Counted from the first letter of the stretch, positions 26,501 to 39,030 are shown. The stretch: 64,000 nucleotides of DNA from Nepenthes gracilis (GCA_033239525.1 BSYO01000009.1:11987299-12051298); one strand, 5' to 3'. A program made the numbers and translations. Notes: generated by a model from the sequence alone, not told the origin.

Positions 26501-29500
26501 GCTCTTATTTAGCCCTAATAAAGAATTGTAGATCCATTTCCTTTCAGCATTTGGTATCTAGTTCCATTGTCGAGCAATCCCAATCATTTGTTTAAAATAT
26601 ATTCAATAGTTACCAATGTCGAGTAAGGACATTAAGTATTGAGTGACTAGGAGATCCTCTTGACACAAATCATGGAGAATGCCTTCTAATTCGAATAGTT
26701 ATAATAATTTGATGAGCATGTTTCTCTTGCCGTATCCAAGATTTCTTTTGCAGTTTCATAGAGATGGAATTTCTCCCTTCATAGAATTAATTTACCATCA
26801 AATGACCATGTTGTTTTCAGCCTTCCAACTCTTGAAATTGGGATAATCTCTAGCCGGAGCAGGAGCACTTCGTATGCAATCATCATCCTTGCTTTTTCTG
26901 CATACGAACATCATGACCGCTTGAGATCATTGGAGAAAGTTTCACCCATTCATTTTGCATTCTATAATGGGAAGATTAGATATATCAGCAGTTTCATGGC
27001 TGATTGGTGCTACAGTTTCATCTTTTGAGGTAAGGCTTTCTGTAGCCATTCCTGTGGCTGGCCCATATTTTGGCATAAGAGTGGCTTTAGGGTTGGAAAC
27101 TGGGCTCTGATACCATGAAGAACAGAAGAGATAAACTTGGAGAATAATTATCCAATACTTCTTAAACATAGATGGATAAGGCAAAAATGGAAAGAGAGAT
27201 GAAGAAGCTGAGGCCACATAATCTGCCAGTAATGCTCCTAATATCATATTTGTTCCTAGTATCTACAAAATAGGATAGTAGACGAGAGAATCAGGGATAT
27301 AACAATTAAGGAGATCCTTTCTTAATTCTCTACTACAAGAATACTTCAAAATACTGCAAGCATAAATAAAAAGTTATCAAATAAGGGCAATATCTTGATT
27401 TATTCTTCACCGAACTTCCTCATCTTTGTTTTGATCTTCATTTTCGCCAAGATTCCAACATCATTCACTAGTCATGAAAGCAGGCACAATTTATGCTGGA
27501 CATTGACACTGGCAGAACATCAAAGACCATCAAGTACTTTCATTGCATCCCTCACACTGCCCCTTCTGTTAGTTCCCTACAGGACCAAATTCTTCATCTC
27601 TTTTCCAATTTTTTTTGTAATGAAACTAGGACTGGGTCAAAGTTACAACTTAAAGCTTGGTCTTATGATGTTTGGCTGGGGCTGTTTTTATCAATTTACC
27701 CAGAGCTCTTCACTCGTACATGCCAAACTATGATTTTACCTTGAAAAACCATTGATAGCATAGAGATTTAAAAGTAGAAGTGACCTGTCCAACATCAACC
27801 AGTTCTTTACCTTAGCTAACAGAAGAAGACGTAGACCAGGAAGGCTTGACATTATGGTCATTCTTTGCAATCAAAGTCAGGACATACTGTTATCATTTGA
27901 AACAGAATCAACAATCAAAATCTTTATATGTTTATTAGATTGCATCTCTGGCTTCCCTAGTAGAAGCATGCAGTCTACACCAAATTCTTGCAGTCTTACT
28001 GAAGAAAATTAGAAGACCCAGAAGGGCTATCAAGCCAAGTCAGATGAAAAAATTTATGCAAGCCACTACGGTGAAGATAAAAGTGAATAACTCAGTCAGA
28101 AGAATAAAGAAGATAGATAGCATGGACATTCAGTGAAGTAGGTGACATCAGGTGGATAAATGCCATGCAAGCCATGGCAGTAACTAGATAGAAGGGTGAT
28201 TCACCCAGAGGAAGAAAATGAATAACAAATGGAACAACAAAAATAGGAAATGTGACATAATAATTTCATAGTCAACTCATCAGCCAACAATGCAGCATAA
28301 TGATTGAATTAGAGAACAAGAGGAAAATTGGAAAGGAAGTACTTAAGTGATAATTCCAGTGCGGAAGGATAACAGTTTGGTCGCAGATTTATCTCACACC
28401 ATCAGAAGATCAGTTGTTGACAATTCAATTTTCAAAATACACAGTAGTCCAGTCAGTTCCTTTGTAGGATTGCAGCAATCAGGTATGACTACATCAGAGC
28501 TTTGCCATAAATTTATTCACCAAAAACATCATAATAGAAACCAACATGTCAAAGATACATAGAATATTATACAGATTGAGCACACAGAAAGTTCAGCATA
28601 AAGAAACAAAAACAAAAAAAGGGGAAAACAAAGGAATCAGTAGGACAGAAGTCGTCTTTCTTACAGGTCCAGGTCCACCATTTGCTTTCTGTCAAATTTG
28701 TGGATTTAGACTAGAAGAAAAACAAAATTGCTGTCACATTAAATCCAAAACATGATAATCGCTAACTAGGGTATTATGTTTTCTTCAATTCTATTGCATC
28801 CTAGTTAACAGCCAAGGGATACATTCTTTGCTTGCTTTATTTTCCTTTTTGGTACACCAAACAGATGAAAGGAGATCCACATTTAGTTCCCTTCCCTTCC
28901 CTTCTCCAATCTTCTTTCTAATTCCCCAACTGTCTGTACTTCCCTTCCATAGAGTGTTATATAGTCAGGAACTAACAGAAGTCATTTAACACCCTCCCTC
29001 CTAGGGATACCTATAGGAGGAAATATTGAAACAAAAAAGAAATACTCTCTTTCTTATTTGGCATCGAAACTTGAGTAAAGAAAGACATATACTTACAACT
29101 TGACTCTTCATCATCCTCGTCACACCATCTGTTCCAATCAACCTTGAGGTAAGGAGCAGGTTTTTCATCTGATTTCAGAAGTCTTTTCCACCATTCCTTC
29201 TGCTTTTTCTGTACTGAACAGAATATGTTTCTTAATCCTATAGTAGTTTTACAACCCTGCATCCAGTATGATAGATATCAGAAAATACATAACATATTTC
29301 ATTACTCAAGCTAAAGAAAGCATGAAAGGTACATAAACATGGACAATATCTGCACATTCTACGGCATTAAAGCCCAAAAGAACAAAAAAAACAATTGGAT
29401 TCATTCTCTATCCATTTTCTATTAGATTGCTTGACTGCTTCCACCTACAACTTCATTAAGTCTGTCAATATCATTATGGGCATTCCAAGAACAACCCAGT

Positions 29501-32469
29501 TGATAGTTTCAAACATCATTGTCAATGTTAACTAACAGAAAATGTTCTGTTTCCACCGTTGCCTATTCTTCAAACTTGAAAGCAGTCAGATAGTAAATGG
29601 ATCAACCAGGCCTTATAAATTCTGTGTTAAAATTTTGAGTTATCAATCACTTCTCCCTTCTTTCTTTCTTCCGATTCTTCTCTTGGCCAATTTTTATCTT
29701 AAATCAAAAGATTAAGATATCTCCTTCACCACCAAATTGTTCTCTTTTAAAATGTTTCGTGAATTGAGGAAGCAACACCAAATCTTTGTAGAATGTTTTC
29801 GATGAAAGGGACGAAGAAAATGAACTAAAACTCCCATTTTAAAACCACTTGTTGACGGGATATATAAATTGCAACCAAATCCAATCAAAGCCCACCAACT
29901 GGTAAAGTTGTTCATAATCGTCCTCCAACTACAACAATCACAAATAACATTATCCTATTTTATAGAGGAAAAGATAACAATTATGGCTCCATCCACCTCG
30001 GAATTTAAAAAATAAAAAGATACATATAGGGTAAGCAAACTTGTAATTATTTAACTTTCAACGAAGAAAGTACTAAAATAACAAAATGGAAAGTACGTAA
30101 CTATGGAAGAATCACATGGAAAAAATAAAAAACCCTATGTAATAGCTATACACTTTTTTAAGCTATAGCACACCTATTACAAGAAACATATTCAAGTAGC
30201 AAACTTTACATACAAATGGCAAGCGGAGCATGGATATGAATCTGGTACACTGACTAAACCAATTTTGAAACAATCGAATGAGAAAATGAAGGAATGATGA
30301 CCTTAAAAGACCAATTTGAAATGGTGAGAAAGATCACAACCAAAAAAAACCTGTATCCGAAAGAAAAACAACTACAACTAATGTTATTTGGACTTGGAAA
30401 TGAATGTGGAATACGTCACATAGCCATATATCACAAACTAGGAAACCTTCCAAAATTTTCGTACATTTGGAAAGTCCACATGCCCATACCCACACTTCTG
30501 TTACGCAATACCATTACTTCACAATGACGTGAGGAGTCAAAATTATATCATAAAAGTATAAACCTCTATACAGGGCATTTTTCCCATACTGCAAGCTAGT
30601 GTAGAATTACAGTCCAACAGAGCAAGCTAGTATCAATGTATCACAATAAAACTTCAAGAAAATTGTCTTGTGAAGGATGTTTAACTCATGTTTACTGACC
30701 ATAGAAACAAATTTTTTGGGGGCGATTTTGAGTATTTTAGCCTCCTTATCCTACATTCTTTTAAAGTGAAAATTTTCAAATAAGTTTCATTGGAATAGTT
30801 AATGACAAAAGGAATGTCATATGAATTAGCAAGTTGAATGCCCTGCCTACTGCCTTTTATTTTTCGCTATTTTCCAGACACAAAATATCCACATTGCAAT
30901 TGTTATTTGTGCATTTAAAACAATAAGAAGAAAAAATGCTTCATGTCAAACTGCTTATTAAGAGTGAGTTAATGGCCCTAGCAATTTTCTGCTTTTCTGA
31001 AGAGAGGGTTTATAATTTTTTTGGATAAATAAGATAAAATTTTGGTTTCTTAGAAGGAAGATTGAGACCCAAAAAAAAAATTGCCATTCTTATGACATTG
31101 TTGTTGAAGAGACATATTATTTAAGCTCAGCAATGGGAGCCATGTGGTACTAGCCTTGAAGTGGTGACAATATCATTATCAAAATTGAAACAACTCTTCA
31201 GTAAAACTTACCTCGGGAACTATTGGTGCATATAGTTCCACTTTGCAGTCATATTGTTCCCCTTGCATCCCAATTCCAGAGAAACTGAATAGACCTTGAG
31301 GCTCAAACTTCACAGAAACATCTTTGGCATCAGGCAAGGCAATTGTTAGGTAGACCTTGTCAGAACGTTGAGCCCAAAGAACCTCAGGGTGACGACTGGA
31401 CATGTAGTCAGAGCATTTTCATCATTTTAATGCAGGATTACATTAAAACTAATACAAGATCCTGAAAGTCCAATACCATGAAGAACTTTGCATCACAACT
31501 AAAGGGGGGCAGGGAAGGGCAAACATGACATGAGCAAAAGCATAAATATCTTCTAGTAAACCTGGGTAAGATTAGTGAGTCAAGTATGGCAAAAAAAGTG
31601 AGTGAAGTATGGCAAAAAAAGTGAGTGAAGTATGGCAAAAAAGTGAGTGAAGTATAAGCAACTTGAACGATTCCGATGACGGTGCTGACAGAAATTCAAC
31701 CATGTCAGGAAGGTCACAAGTCAGTTTATTGATGTACACAAGAAAGCAACACAATTAGCGTGCATATTTAATTAAATAAGGTAAGGTATACAACAAAAGG
31801 TCAAAAACAATCTATTATTTTCTTCTTTTTGCAGTGATGGAACACACTATCCATATAAACCTTCATTCTCACTGAATTCCAACAGTAACTGGCATTGTAC
31901 CAAAAACAAAATTGATTAACCAGTAGCGCACGGTGAAATCTGTAATACCAAATTTTTTTCACCAATCAAGATAATAATAAAAAAAAAGAAAAAAAAGAAA
32001 AAGGAGGGAGATTCCCAGATAGCATTTTGAATGTAAATTCCATTTGAATTCATTTCAACAAAATCACTATGAACTGACAAACCAAATTAATGTCTCATTA
32101 GAAATTGAAAATCAATGCCTGTTTGGTTCCCGCGCCTCACGCCCCAACTTTTTCGATCTTTCGATGGGAGATATCAAGATTACCAAGGGGGGAAACCATG
32201 AAAGAACGAGAAAAAGACCAAATACTATCAGCTGTCTTGAGGTTCTCTAAGTTCTCTTTAAAATTAAAGATCAAGATCCGTTAACAAGATCTTCATGCAT
32301 TACGCAAGCAGTTGCAACGTTTCTTATTTCTTCACATGTGTTAACAATGATTGCAAAACTAATATGTTTACGCCATTAGAAGCAACCATGCTTAAAACAT
32401 CTTCGGAAAGGGGTAAAGAATTAAGGAAGAAACTCGTAAGGATATGAGAAACAATAAATCCTACCTCAT
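20553..32469 (-). CDS. HSP90 co-chaperone p23 (p23-2-like), six coding exons
   Basis: p23 proteins bind the ATP-bound state of HSP90 in the cytosol and nucleus through a CS domain and stabilise it. Six minus-strand exons join in phase: 32465-32469, 31212-31395, 29097-29256, 21151-21182, 21012-21054 and 20553-20587, giving 152 residues. The protein starts [19 protein letters not shown]. The CS domain covers about residues 3-85. The conserved WWKRLLKS and [13 protein letters not shown] blocks lie about residues 86-115, followed by an acidic tail ending [10 protein letters not shown]. The length fits the short plant p23-2 type; the longer p23-1 has a Gly/Met-rich insert that is missing here. The true start lies in a 5-nt exon; the ATG at 31403 is in the intron and would give an atypical N-terminus. 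Intron 3 is 7.9 kb with a Copia wreck. No disabling change is seen. Confidence 0.92.
21012..21054 (-). CDS. p23 exon 5 (43 nt)
   Basis: Acceptor GCAG and donor GTAAGT. It encodes [14 protein letters not shown], the acidic tail. It lies 96 bp from exon 4. Confidence 0.85.
21151..21182 (-). CDS. p23 exon 4 (32 nt)
   Basis: A very short exon with acceptor GTAG and donor GTAGG. It completes the split Ser and adds [10 protein letters not shown]. Both phases agree with the neighbouring exons. Confidence 0.82.
21302..21319. repeat. AT microsatellite in p23 intron 3
   Basis: A short uninterrupted AT run. Confidence 0.85.
22295..23000. repeat. Diverged tandem duplication in p23 intron 3, offset about 369 bp
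   Basis: The stretch around 22295-22640 is repeated around 22664-22990. Shared landmarks include TTGCAAACTGCAGATAA (22361 and 22730), ACACATG followed by GGAAGTTCTC, TCAGAGCATT or ACAGAGCATT, and AAGTGTCTATGC. Many substitutions and small indels show that it is old. No coding function is seen. Confidence 0.7.
23150..27115 (-). pseudogene. Copia gag-pol wreck in p23 intron 3
   Basis: On the minus strand, the parts appear right to left in Copia order. A gag zinc knuckle ([14 protein letters not shown]) lies near 26250-26300, a protease-like remnant near 26000, an integrase remnant ([10 protein letters not shown]..., INRMPS) near 25020-25190, a reverse transcriptase catalytic remnant ([10 protein letters not shown]) near 23735-23775, and an RNase-H-side stretch ([10 protein letters not shown]) near 23350. 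Stops and frameshifts occur throughout. A primer-binding site on the minus strand (27104-27115) and an adjoining putative 5' LTR start at 27116 mark the right side. No left LTR could be matched. The element lies in the same orientation as p23. Confidence 0.75.
27104..27115 (-). other. Primer-binding site of the intronic Copia wreck
   Basis: On the minus strand this reads TGGTATCAGAGC, complementary to initiator-Met tRNA. It directly abuts a CA end at 27116-27117. The 5' LTR therefore extends rightwards, perhaps to about 27.4 kb, but its far end is unclear. Confidence 0.65.
27400..29096 (-). other. Rest of p23 intron 3, nothing recognised
   Basis: AT-rich intron sequence without a recognisable gene, repeat or element. 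Confidence 0.5.
29097..29256 (-). CDS. p23 exon 3, end of CS domain and acidic motif
   Basis: Acceptor GCAG at 29260-29257 and donor GTAAGT from 29096. It encodes [35 protein letters not shown] and the start of the acidic tail. It ends one base into a Ser codon. Confidence 0.93.
31212..31395 (-). CDS. p23 exon 2, most of the CS domain
   Basis: Acceptor CCAG directly right of 31395 and donor GTAAGT from 31211. It encodes residues 2-63, including [12 protein letters not shown] and the PDAKDV strand. Confidence 0.93.
31575..31655. repeat. 23-bp minisatellite in p23 intron 1
   Basis: About 3.5 head-to-tail copies of a unit starting GTGAGTGAAGTATGGC followed by an A run. Copies start at 31575, 31598, 31621 and 31643 (partial). 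The first copy has one substitution, and the third is one A shorter. Confidence 0.9.
32465..32469 (-). CDS. p23 exon 1 coding part (ATGAG)
   Basis: Only ATG plus two bases of the Ser2 codon are coding before the donor GTAGG at 32464. Joining to 31395 gives M-S-R-H-P-E-V, the usual p23 N-terminus. Confidence 0.85.
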
Positions 32470-32640
32470 CTTCAGTGGCAAAATGAATCGAGAGGGAGAG
32501 AGAGAGAGAGATCCTGGCTTTCAGTAGATCTTAAACCCTACGAAATCACAGACTATGAACTGGTTTTCGAGGAGCAGAGGAGTATGTTTGTGGAATGTAG
32601 GCAGAAACAGCAATATCATTCATATATTTAATTATAATAT
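32470..32640 (-). promoter_or_regulatory. p23 5' UTR and core promoter region
   Basis: The leader contains a CT-rich tract (GA repeat on the plus strand, 32490-32511), common in plant leaders. A telo-box-like AAACCCTA lies at 32533-32540 on the plus strand. A TATA-like AT stretch lies at 32622-32631, a plausible distance upstream. No convincing heat-shock element was spotted. Transcription start is inferred only. Confidence 0.4.
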
Positions 32641-33320
32641 TAAAATTATTATATTTTAAATAATTAAATATTTAAAATGTTTGAAATATTTTTAGTTATT
32701 TTTATATTTTCAGTTTTAATATATTATTGTCTTTAACTTTTATTTTACTGCTCATTTAATTCTATGAACAACAGTAGGTCGAATTGATAATTTTTCTGAT
32801 TATATGGGAATTCAGATATGATGATTACGTTACTTGTCAAAAGAATAAATCCTAATCCTAAATTTTTCTACACACACTAAAATAAAAATTGCAAATATAA
32901 TTGAAAAACAAAAAAACATATATATTTCTAGTTTTATATGCCTTGCATACAATTATGGAAATTCAATTTTCATAATGATTCCATATATTTATTAGATAAA
33001 TTTCATTTTTTTAAAATAATTTCATAATAGTAATATATAACAAAATTATAGATCGTATAATTATTTGCATATTTATATAATTTCACGAATTATAATTAGT
33101 ATTTCTTTTATTTTGCATTACCCTTACAAATAAGACAATATATTTACCCTTTTAAAAAAAAAAAAAGAAGCTAAAAGCAATTAGGAATTGATAAATAAAT
33201 TATTTTGCATCAATCGTAATGGGTGAGGTATAACTTATCAGCCTAAATCAACCTATATAAAGAAATTCGAGTCAATAGTTTAAACAAAAATAATATATCT
33301 AAGTCGAATATATAGGATTT
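32641..33320. other. AT-rich intergenic DNA upstream of p23
   Basis: No gene or defined repeat is seen; several A and T tracts. Confidence 0.5.
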
Positions 33321-34116
33321 AACTCAAATTTATTGGTTAGGTCGTTAGAGATTAATAATTATCTTAATATGATAGCTAATTGTGCTCTGCCAACTAAACT
33401 ACAGCATTGATAAAAACCATGCCAACCTAATTCTAAGAAAGTAGCCAGGGCTTGAAGAGGGTCATAATTAAACAGCTAGCCCTAAAATGCACCAATAAAT
33501 ACGATTGGTGTAGAGCCTGAGTTTCACAATAGTATTTCCAACTTGGCATTTGGGGTGCATTAGATGTCAATTTTCCAATACCAGGAGATCCATGCTAGGT
33601 CTTTTACTTCAAACTTGTGTTCCACCAAAACATGCCACGAAGGCAAGTATGCAAACGAAAAATGGTTCTCTTGACTGAGCGCCATTTACTTATAAAAAGT
33701 GAGAAAACCTCATGAGTTAACTCAAATTTATTGGTTAGATTGTTAGAGATTAATAATTATCTTAATATAATAGCTAATTATGCTCTGCCAACTAAACTAC
33801 AGCGTTGGCAAAAACCATGCCAACCTAATTCTAAGAAAGTAGCCAGGGCTTGAAGAGGGCCATAATTAAACAGCTAGCCCTAAAATGCACCAATAAATAC
33901 GATTGGTGTAAGGCCTGAGTTTCACAATAGTATTTCCAGCTTGGCATTTGGGGTGCATTAGACGTCAATTTTCCAATACCAAGAGATCCATGCTAGGTCT
34001 TTTACTTCAAACTTGTGTTCCACCAAAACATGCCACGAAGGCAAGTATGCAAACGAAAAATGGTTCTCTTGACTGAGCGCCATTTGCTTATAAAAAGTGA
34101 GAAAACCTCATGAGTT
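33321..34116. repeat. 398-bp tandem duplication
   Basis: 33321-33718 is repeated at 33719-34116 with about 14 substitutions and no indels by eye (about 96% identity). Landmarks such as GTAGCCAGGGCTTGAAGAGG and CAAACGAAAAATGG recur exactly 398 bp apart. No coding content is recognised. It ends about 60 bp before the Copia element at 34180. Confidence 0.92.
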
Positions 34117-34179
34117 ACGTGAGCCAAAAAAGAGAGACATTGAGTCAAAAAATGCCTTTCCTCTCAACATTTTGCTAAA

Positions 34180-34493
34180 TATTAGAAAATATCACATAAA
34201 ATATTACATAATTTGTATTTACCAACTTATTTTCTCTTTTGTCCATATTTCTCTTATTTACTTTCCCCATATTCCTCATGTATTATTTCTTTCCCCATTT
34301 GTTTTTCTTTCCGTATTTCACCGTATATAACGTTGTATAAAGCCTGCCTTGAGGGCTGTGTAAAGCATGAAGCCGAATGAATAAAATCTCTGGCGTCCGC
34401 CTCCTTCATCATTTCATTGCCCTCTCTCTTTGAGCTCGTCAGTGCCGACGCTCAGCCATTCTCCTTCCTCTTTGCTTGAAACCGAATTTCACA
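34180..34493 (+). repeat. 5' LTR of the Copia element
   Basis: Starts TATTAGAAAATATC and ends TTTCACA. It contains a likely promoter and leader (GTATATAACG near 34323). Confidence 0.92.
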
Positions 34494-34505
34494 TGGTATC
34501 AGAGA
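34494..34505 (+). other. Primer-binding site of the Copia element
   Basis: TGGTATCAGAGA, an initiator-Met tRNA type site, immediately after the LTR. Confidence 0.88.
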
Positions 34506-34510
34506 CAAAA

Positions 34511-35643
34511 ATGACGTTTCAACATACCGCTTTCGAAACTACATCAAATGCTGCCAATCCATCCTTCACTCCTTCACAAGACCACATGCGTACTCAAACC
34601 CTAACTGGATCTCACAAACTGTTTCGACTGGAAATCAATGACAATCCCGCCATCACCTTGGTCACCGATTTACTCACCGTCGACAATTATTCAACCTGGT
34701 CCAGAGTCATGCGTCGAGCCTTAAGAGCCAAGAACAAACTTTAGTTCATTGAGGGTACCGTTCCCAAACCAATCGACCCTGCTGATCCTCTTTTCAAAAT
34801 CTGGGGCCGATGTAATGATATGGTGGTTTCCTGGATCCAAAACTCGGTAGTCCTTCTATCAAGTCTAGCGTTCCCTTCGTCGACGATGCCTCTGAGATTT
34901 GGAGCAAGTTACACGACCGATTTACTCAACAGAACGAGCCTCGTATCTTTCAATTGAAGAAATCATTGGCCAGCCTTCTGCAAGAACAGGACTCAGTAAG
35001 CATATACTACGGTAAACTCAAAACCTTATGGGATGAACTCTTAGTTTATGACCCCCTCCTGAACTGTGATTGTGGCAAGATGAAACTCCTTACTGATCGA
35101 TATCAACGTGATTGTGTAATCCAATTTTTGATGGGCTTAAATGACTCGTATGCTCACACCCGCGACCAGATTATGTTTATGGATCCTCTCCCCTCTGTTA
35201 ACCGAGTTTTTTCTGTTATTCAGCAACAAGAACGACAACATAAGATATTGTCTATTCTGTAACCTTCACACACAATGGCGTTAACAGCCAAACATAACCT
35301 AAATTATCAAAGGAATATTGCGAAAAACATTCACGCTGTGAAGAAAGACCGCCCCTTTTGTGTTCACTGTTGGATCACTGGGCACTCTATGCAACAGTGT
35401 TTCAAGATTGGCAACACTGAGGCACCCGCGTGTTCCCATTGCAATAAAACTGGACACACCCTCGATAAATGTTACAAATTGCATGGATATCCACCTAATC
35501 ACAAATTATATGGGAAAACTGGCAACGAGATGCCTTCTGCCAACCTCTCGAGCTTCAAAAATTACACGGGCCAGGGAGGAGATACTGATGACAGAATTGC
35601 CTTGACTAAAGCTCAATTTGACCAACTCATGGAATTGATCTAG
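34511..35643 (+). pseudogene. Broken Copia gag
   Basis: A probable start at 34511 opens a gag with the usual NYSTWSRVMRRAL block. The frame stops at TAG 34742-34744 and changes frame between about 34745 and 34954. It continues to a stop at 35260-35262 and then through two zinc knuckles (CVHCWITGHSMQQC and CSHCNKTGHTLDKC) to TAG at 35641-35643. A working copy would package element RNA; this one cannot be translated intact. Confidence 0.85.
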
Positions 35644-35712
35644 TCACGAGACAAGGCCAAGCCGAGCCAGTTCATTTTCAACCCACATACCAAGCAGCCA
35701 AAGGCTGCCAAC

Positions 35713-38700
35713 ATGACAGGTATGGAATCATGTGTATTGCCTTCTCAGCGTCGTTTGGATAATAAAAAACACACATGGATTTTGGACACTGGGGCCACAG
35801 ATCATATGATATGTGATCCCACATTATATGTTCATAAGGTCCAAGTTTCATGTTTTGTTAATCTTCTGGATGGAAGTAAAGCATCTGTGTCTCATATTGA
35901 AAATGTTAAACTTACGAATAAAATGATGTTGAACCATGTTCTTTGTGTCCCTTCATTCTGTTTTAATTTGATTTCTGTAAAGCGGTTAACTGATGCCCTT
36001 CATTGTTGCATATTCTTCCTCTCTAACATCTGTTTGATTCAGGACCTTGTCTCTTGGACAACGATTGAGATGGGTGAAGAAAGAAATGGGTTATATCATC
36101 TGAAGCATGCTGAAGTACCTTCAAACACTTTGACTAATTTTCTTCTCAAACATTGTCATTTAAACATTAAATCTTCTGTTCACTCTATCTCATCTTCAAT
36201 TAATATTTGGCATTGCCGATTAGGGCATATTTCGCATTCTAGACTTAAGTTAATTGATAATCCCCTTGTAAAAGGAGCAGCGAGCTCTATTAATAATAAT
36301 AATAATCATTGTTCCACTTGTCATATGGCAAAACAACATCGTCTCCCCTTCCCTTCTAGTACCCATAAATCCCACATCTTGTTTGAAATGATTCACTGTG
36401 ATATATGGGTACCGTTTGCTGAGATCTCTTATGAGGGTTACAAGTATTTCTTCACTATCATTGATGATCTTTCTAGAAACACATGGATTTATCTTCTAAA
36501 ATAAAAATCAGACACCAAACAATGCTTAGAGAATTTCTACGAACTCATTAGAACACAATTCAGTGTTAAGATTAGAATTCTTAGAAGTGACAATGGTTCC
36601 GAATTCAACATAGGGGACTTTTACAATAAAAGAGGTATAATTTACCAGAAGAGTTGTGTTGAAACTCCGTAACAAAATGGTATAGTTGAATGCAAACATC
36701 AACATTTATTGAACGTTGCCAGGGCGATTAGATTTCAATCCGGACTTCCGCTGAGATTTTGGAGTGATTATATTCTTACAACTGCTTACATCATCAATAG
36801 AACACCTAAGCCATTATTAGAAAATAAGACTCCATACGAAGTTCTCTTTGGAGTCAAACCCAATTATGAAAATTTAAGAGTATTTGGCTGTCTATATTTT
36901 GCTTCCACGATATCTCACGGGCGTACTAAGTTTAATTCTAAAAGTAGGAAATGTGTCTTTCTGGGTTATCCTTTTGGAGTTAAAGGATACAAACTAATTG
37001 ACTTGAATAATTATAGTACGTTCTATTCATGAGACGTGATTTTTCACGAAGAAATATTCCTTTTTTAGAACGACAATATTGATCAAAACTCCAATGCCCT
37101 ATAAAATACATACCCATCAGAACAGCACAACATTGTGCTCAATGGGGAACAATTATACCAAACTCAACCAGGGCTGTCAATTTTGCATGATACCCATCCT
37201 GTAGCTGAACAAACAATCGAGGATAGTGCTAACATATTTACTGTCCCAGTTCAAGATCAGTCTGGCGACATCCGGATCAGTTAATAGACGATCAATCATA
37301 ACACAATACACCGTCTCCCATAGCAGTCAGATGCCTATTCGTAGAACTACTAGGGTTAGAAAGGCTCCCGAATATTTGAAGGAATTTCATTACCATCAAG
37401 TATACCAGACCTCACTCACTCAATCAGGAACCCAGACTACTCTAGGTAAACCACATTCTCTTACGAACTGTATTTTACATAAAAAACTATCTCCTACATT
37501 CTATCATTTTTCATCCGCCATAGCATCTCAGAGTGAACCACAAACGTATGCTCAAGCCATTCGTGATGACAAATGGCGCAAAGCCATCGAAAGTGAATTA
37601 AATGCATTAGAACAAAACAAAACGTGGACCATTACTAATCTACCTCCTTGAAAGAAAACTATTGGATGTTGTTATGTGTTTAAATTAAAATTCAATAGTG
37701 ATGGGAACATTGAGAGGTATAAATATAGATTGGTAGCCAAAGGATATACACAACAATAAGGCATAGATTATCATAAAACATTCTCTCCTATTGTCAAACT
37801 CACTACCGTGCGATGTCTTCTTGCCATGGCCGCCATTAAAGGGTGGCATTTACATCATTTTGATGTTAACAATACCTTTTTACATGGCATTTTAGAGAAA
37901 AAAATTTACATGCAGAAACCTCTAAGCTACACTAAGGGAAAATCCAATCAAGTATGTAAACTATTAAAATGCATTATGACCTTAAACAGACCTCTAGGCA
38001 ATGGTATTCTAACCTATCTACATCTCTGATTGCTTTTGGTTTTACACAATCCAAAGCTGATTATAGTCTGTTTACTAAAGAAGATGACAAATTCTTTATA
38101 GTATTACTTGTATACGTTGATGACATTATTGTTGCCGGTAGTAGTTTGGATTCCATTGCCTCTATTAAACTATTTCTAGATAGCGCTTTTAAAATCAAAG
38201 ATCTTGGCGCTCTACAATATTTCCTTGGCATCGAGGTTGCAAGATCCGCCAAAGGCATACATATTTGCCAAAGAAAATATGCGCTCGACATTCTTGCTGA
38301 TTCCGGTACCCTTGGTTCAAAGCCTTTTAAACTCCCAATGGACCAAAATATGAAATTGAGCAAAGAGACCGGAACCATCTTACAAGATCCGAGTGTTTAC
38401 AGAAGGATTATTGGAAGGCTTTTTTATCTAACTATGACAAGGCCTAACATCTGCTATGTAGTTCACATTTTGAGTCAATTCATGACTCGACCAATTTCTA
38501 GCCATATGAATGCTGCTCATCGATTTCTGCGATATCTCAAATTACACCCAGGATAAGGTATATTATTTTTTTCTACTTCTAATATTTAGCTTCGAGCTTT
38601 TTGTGATACAGATTGAACTTCATGTCCTGACACTAGAAGATCCATTACCGGGTACTGCATTTTCATTGGAGATTCACTTATCTTATGGAAATGCAAGAAG

Positions 38701-39030
38701 CAATCTATTGTTTCACACTCTTCAGCAGAAGCAGAATATCGATCCATGGCTACTACCTGCTGCGAACTATCTTGGCTACATTACATTTTACTGGATTTGC
38801 GGGTTCCCCATCCTCATGTCGCCGAACTCCATTGCGACAATCAAGCTGCTCTTCACATTTCAACAAATCCTGTTTTCCATTAACGCACCAAGCATATTGA
38901 GTTGGACTATCACTTGATTCGCGACAAGATTCAAGATAGAAGCATTCGCACTCATCATGTGACTACCCATAATCAACTAGCAGACATGTTCACCAAGATT
39001 CTGCCATCACATCGTCTGCGACTTCACTTA
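35713..39030 (+). pseudogene. Broken Copia pol (PR, IN, RT, RNase H)
   Basis: The protease motif WILDTGATDH lies at about 35776-35805. The GAG-pre-integrase region (CRLGH, then CSTCHMAKQH) lies at 36213-36340. The integrase core continues past in-frame stops near 36502 and 36670 to the INRTPKPLLENKTPYE block near 36800. Reverse transcriptase spans about 37540-38500 with stops near 37650 and 37758 and a frame change; its catalytic YVDDII motif lies at about 38113-38130. RNase H remnants run to about 39030, just before the 3' LTR. All domains are in the expected order, but no continuous frame remains. Confidence 0.88.

Noticed and set aside
31179..31403. ATG at 31403 as the p23 start
   Set aside because: It is intronic; splicing from the 5-nt exon at 32465-32469 gives the family N-terminus exactly.
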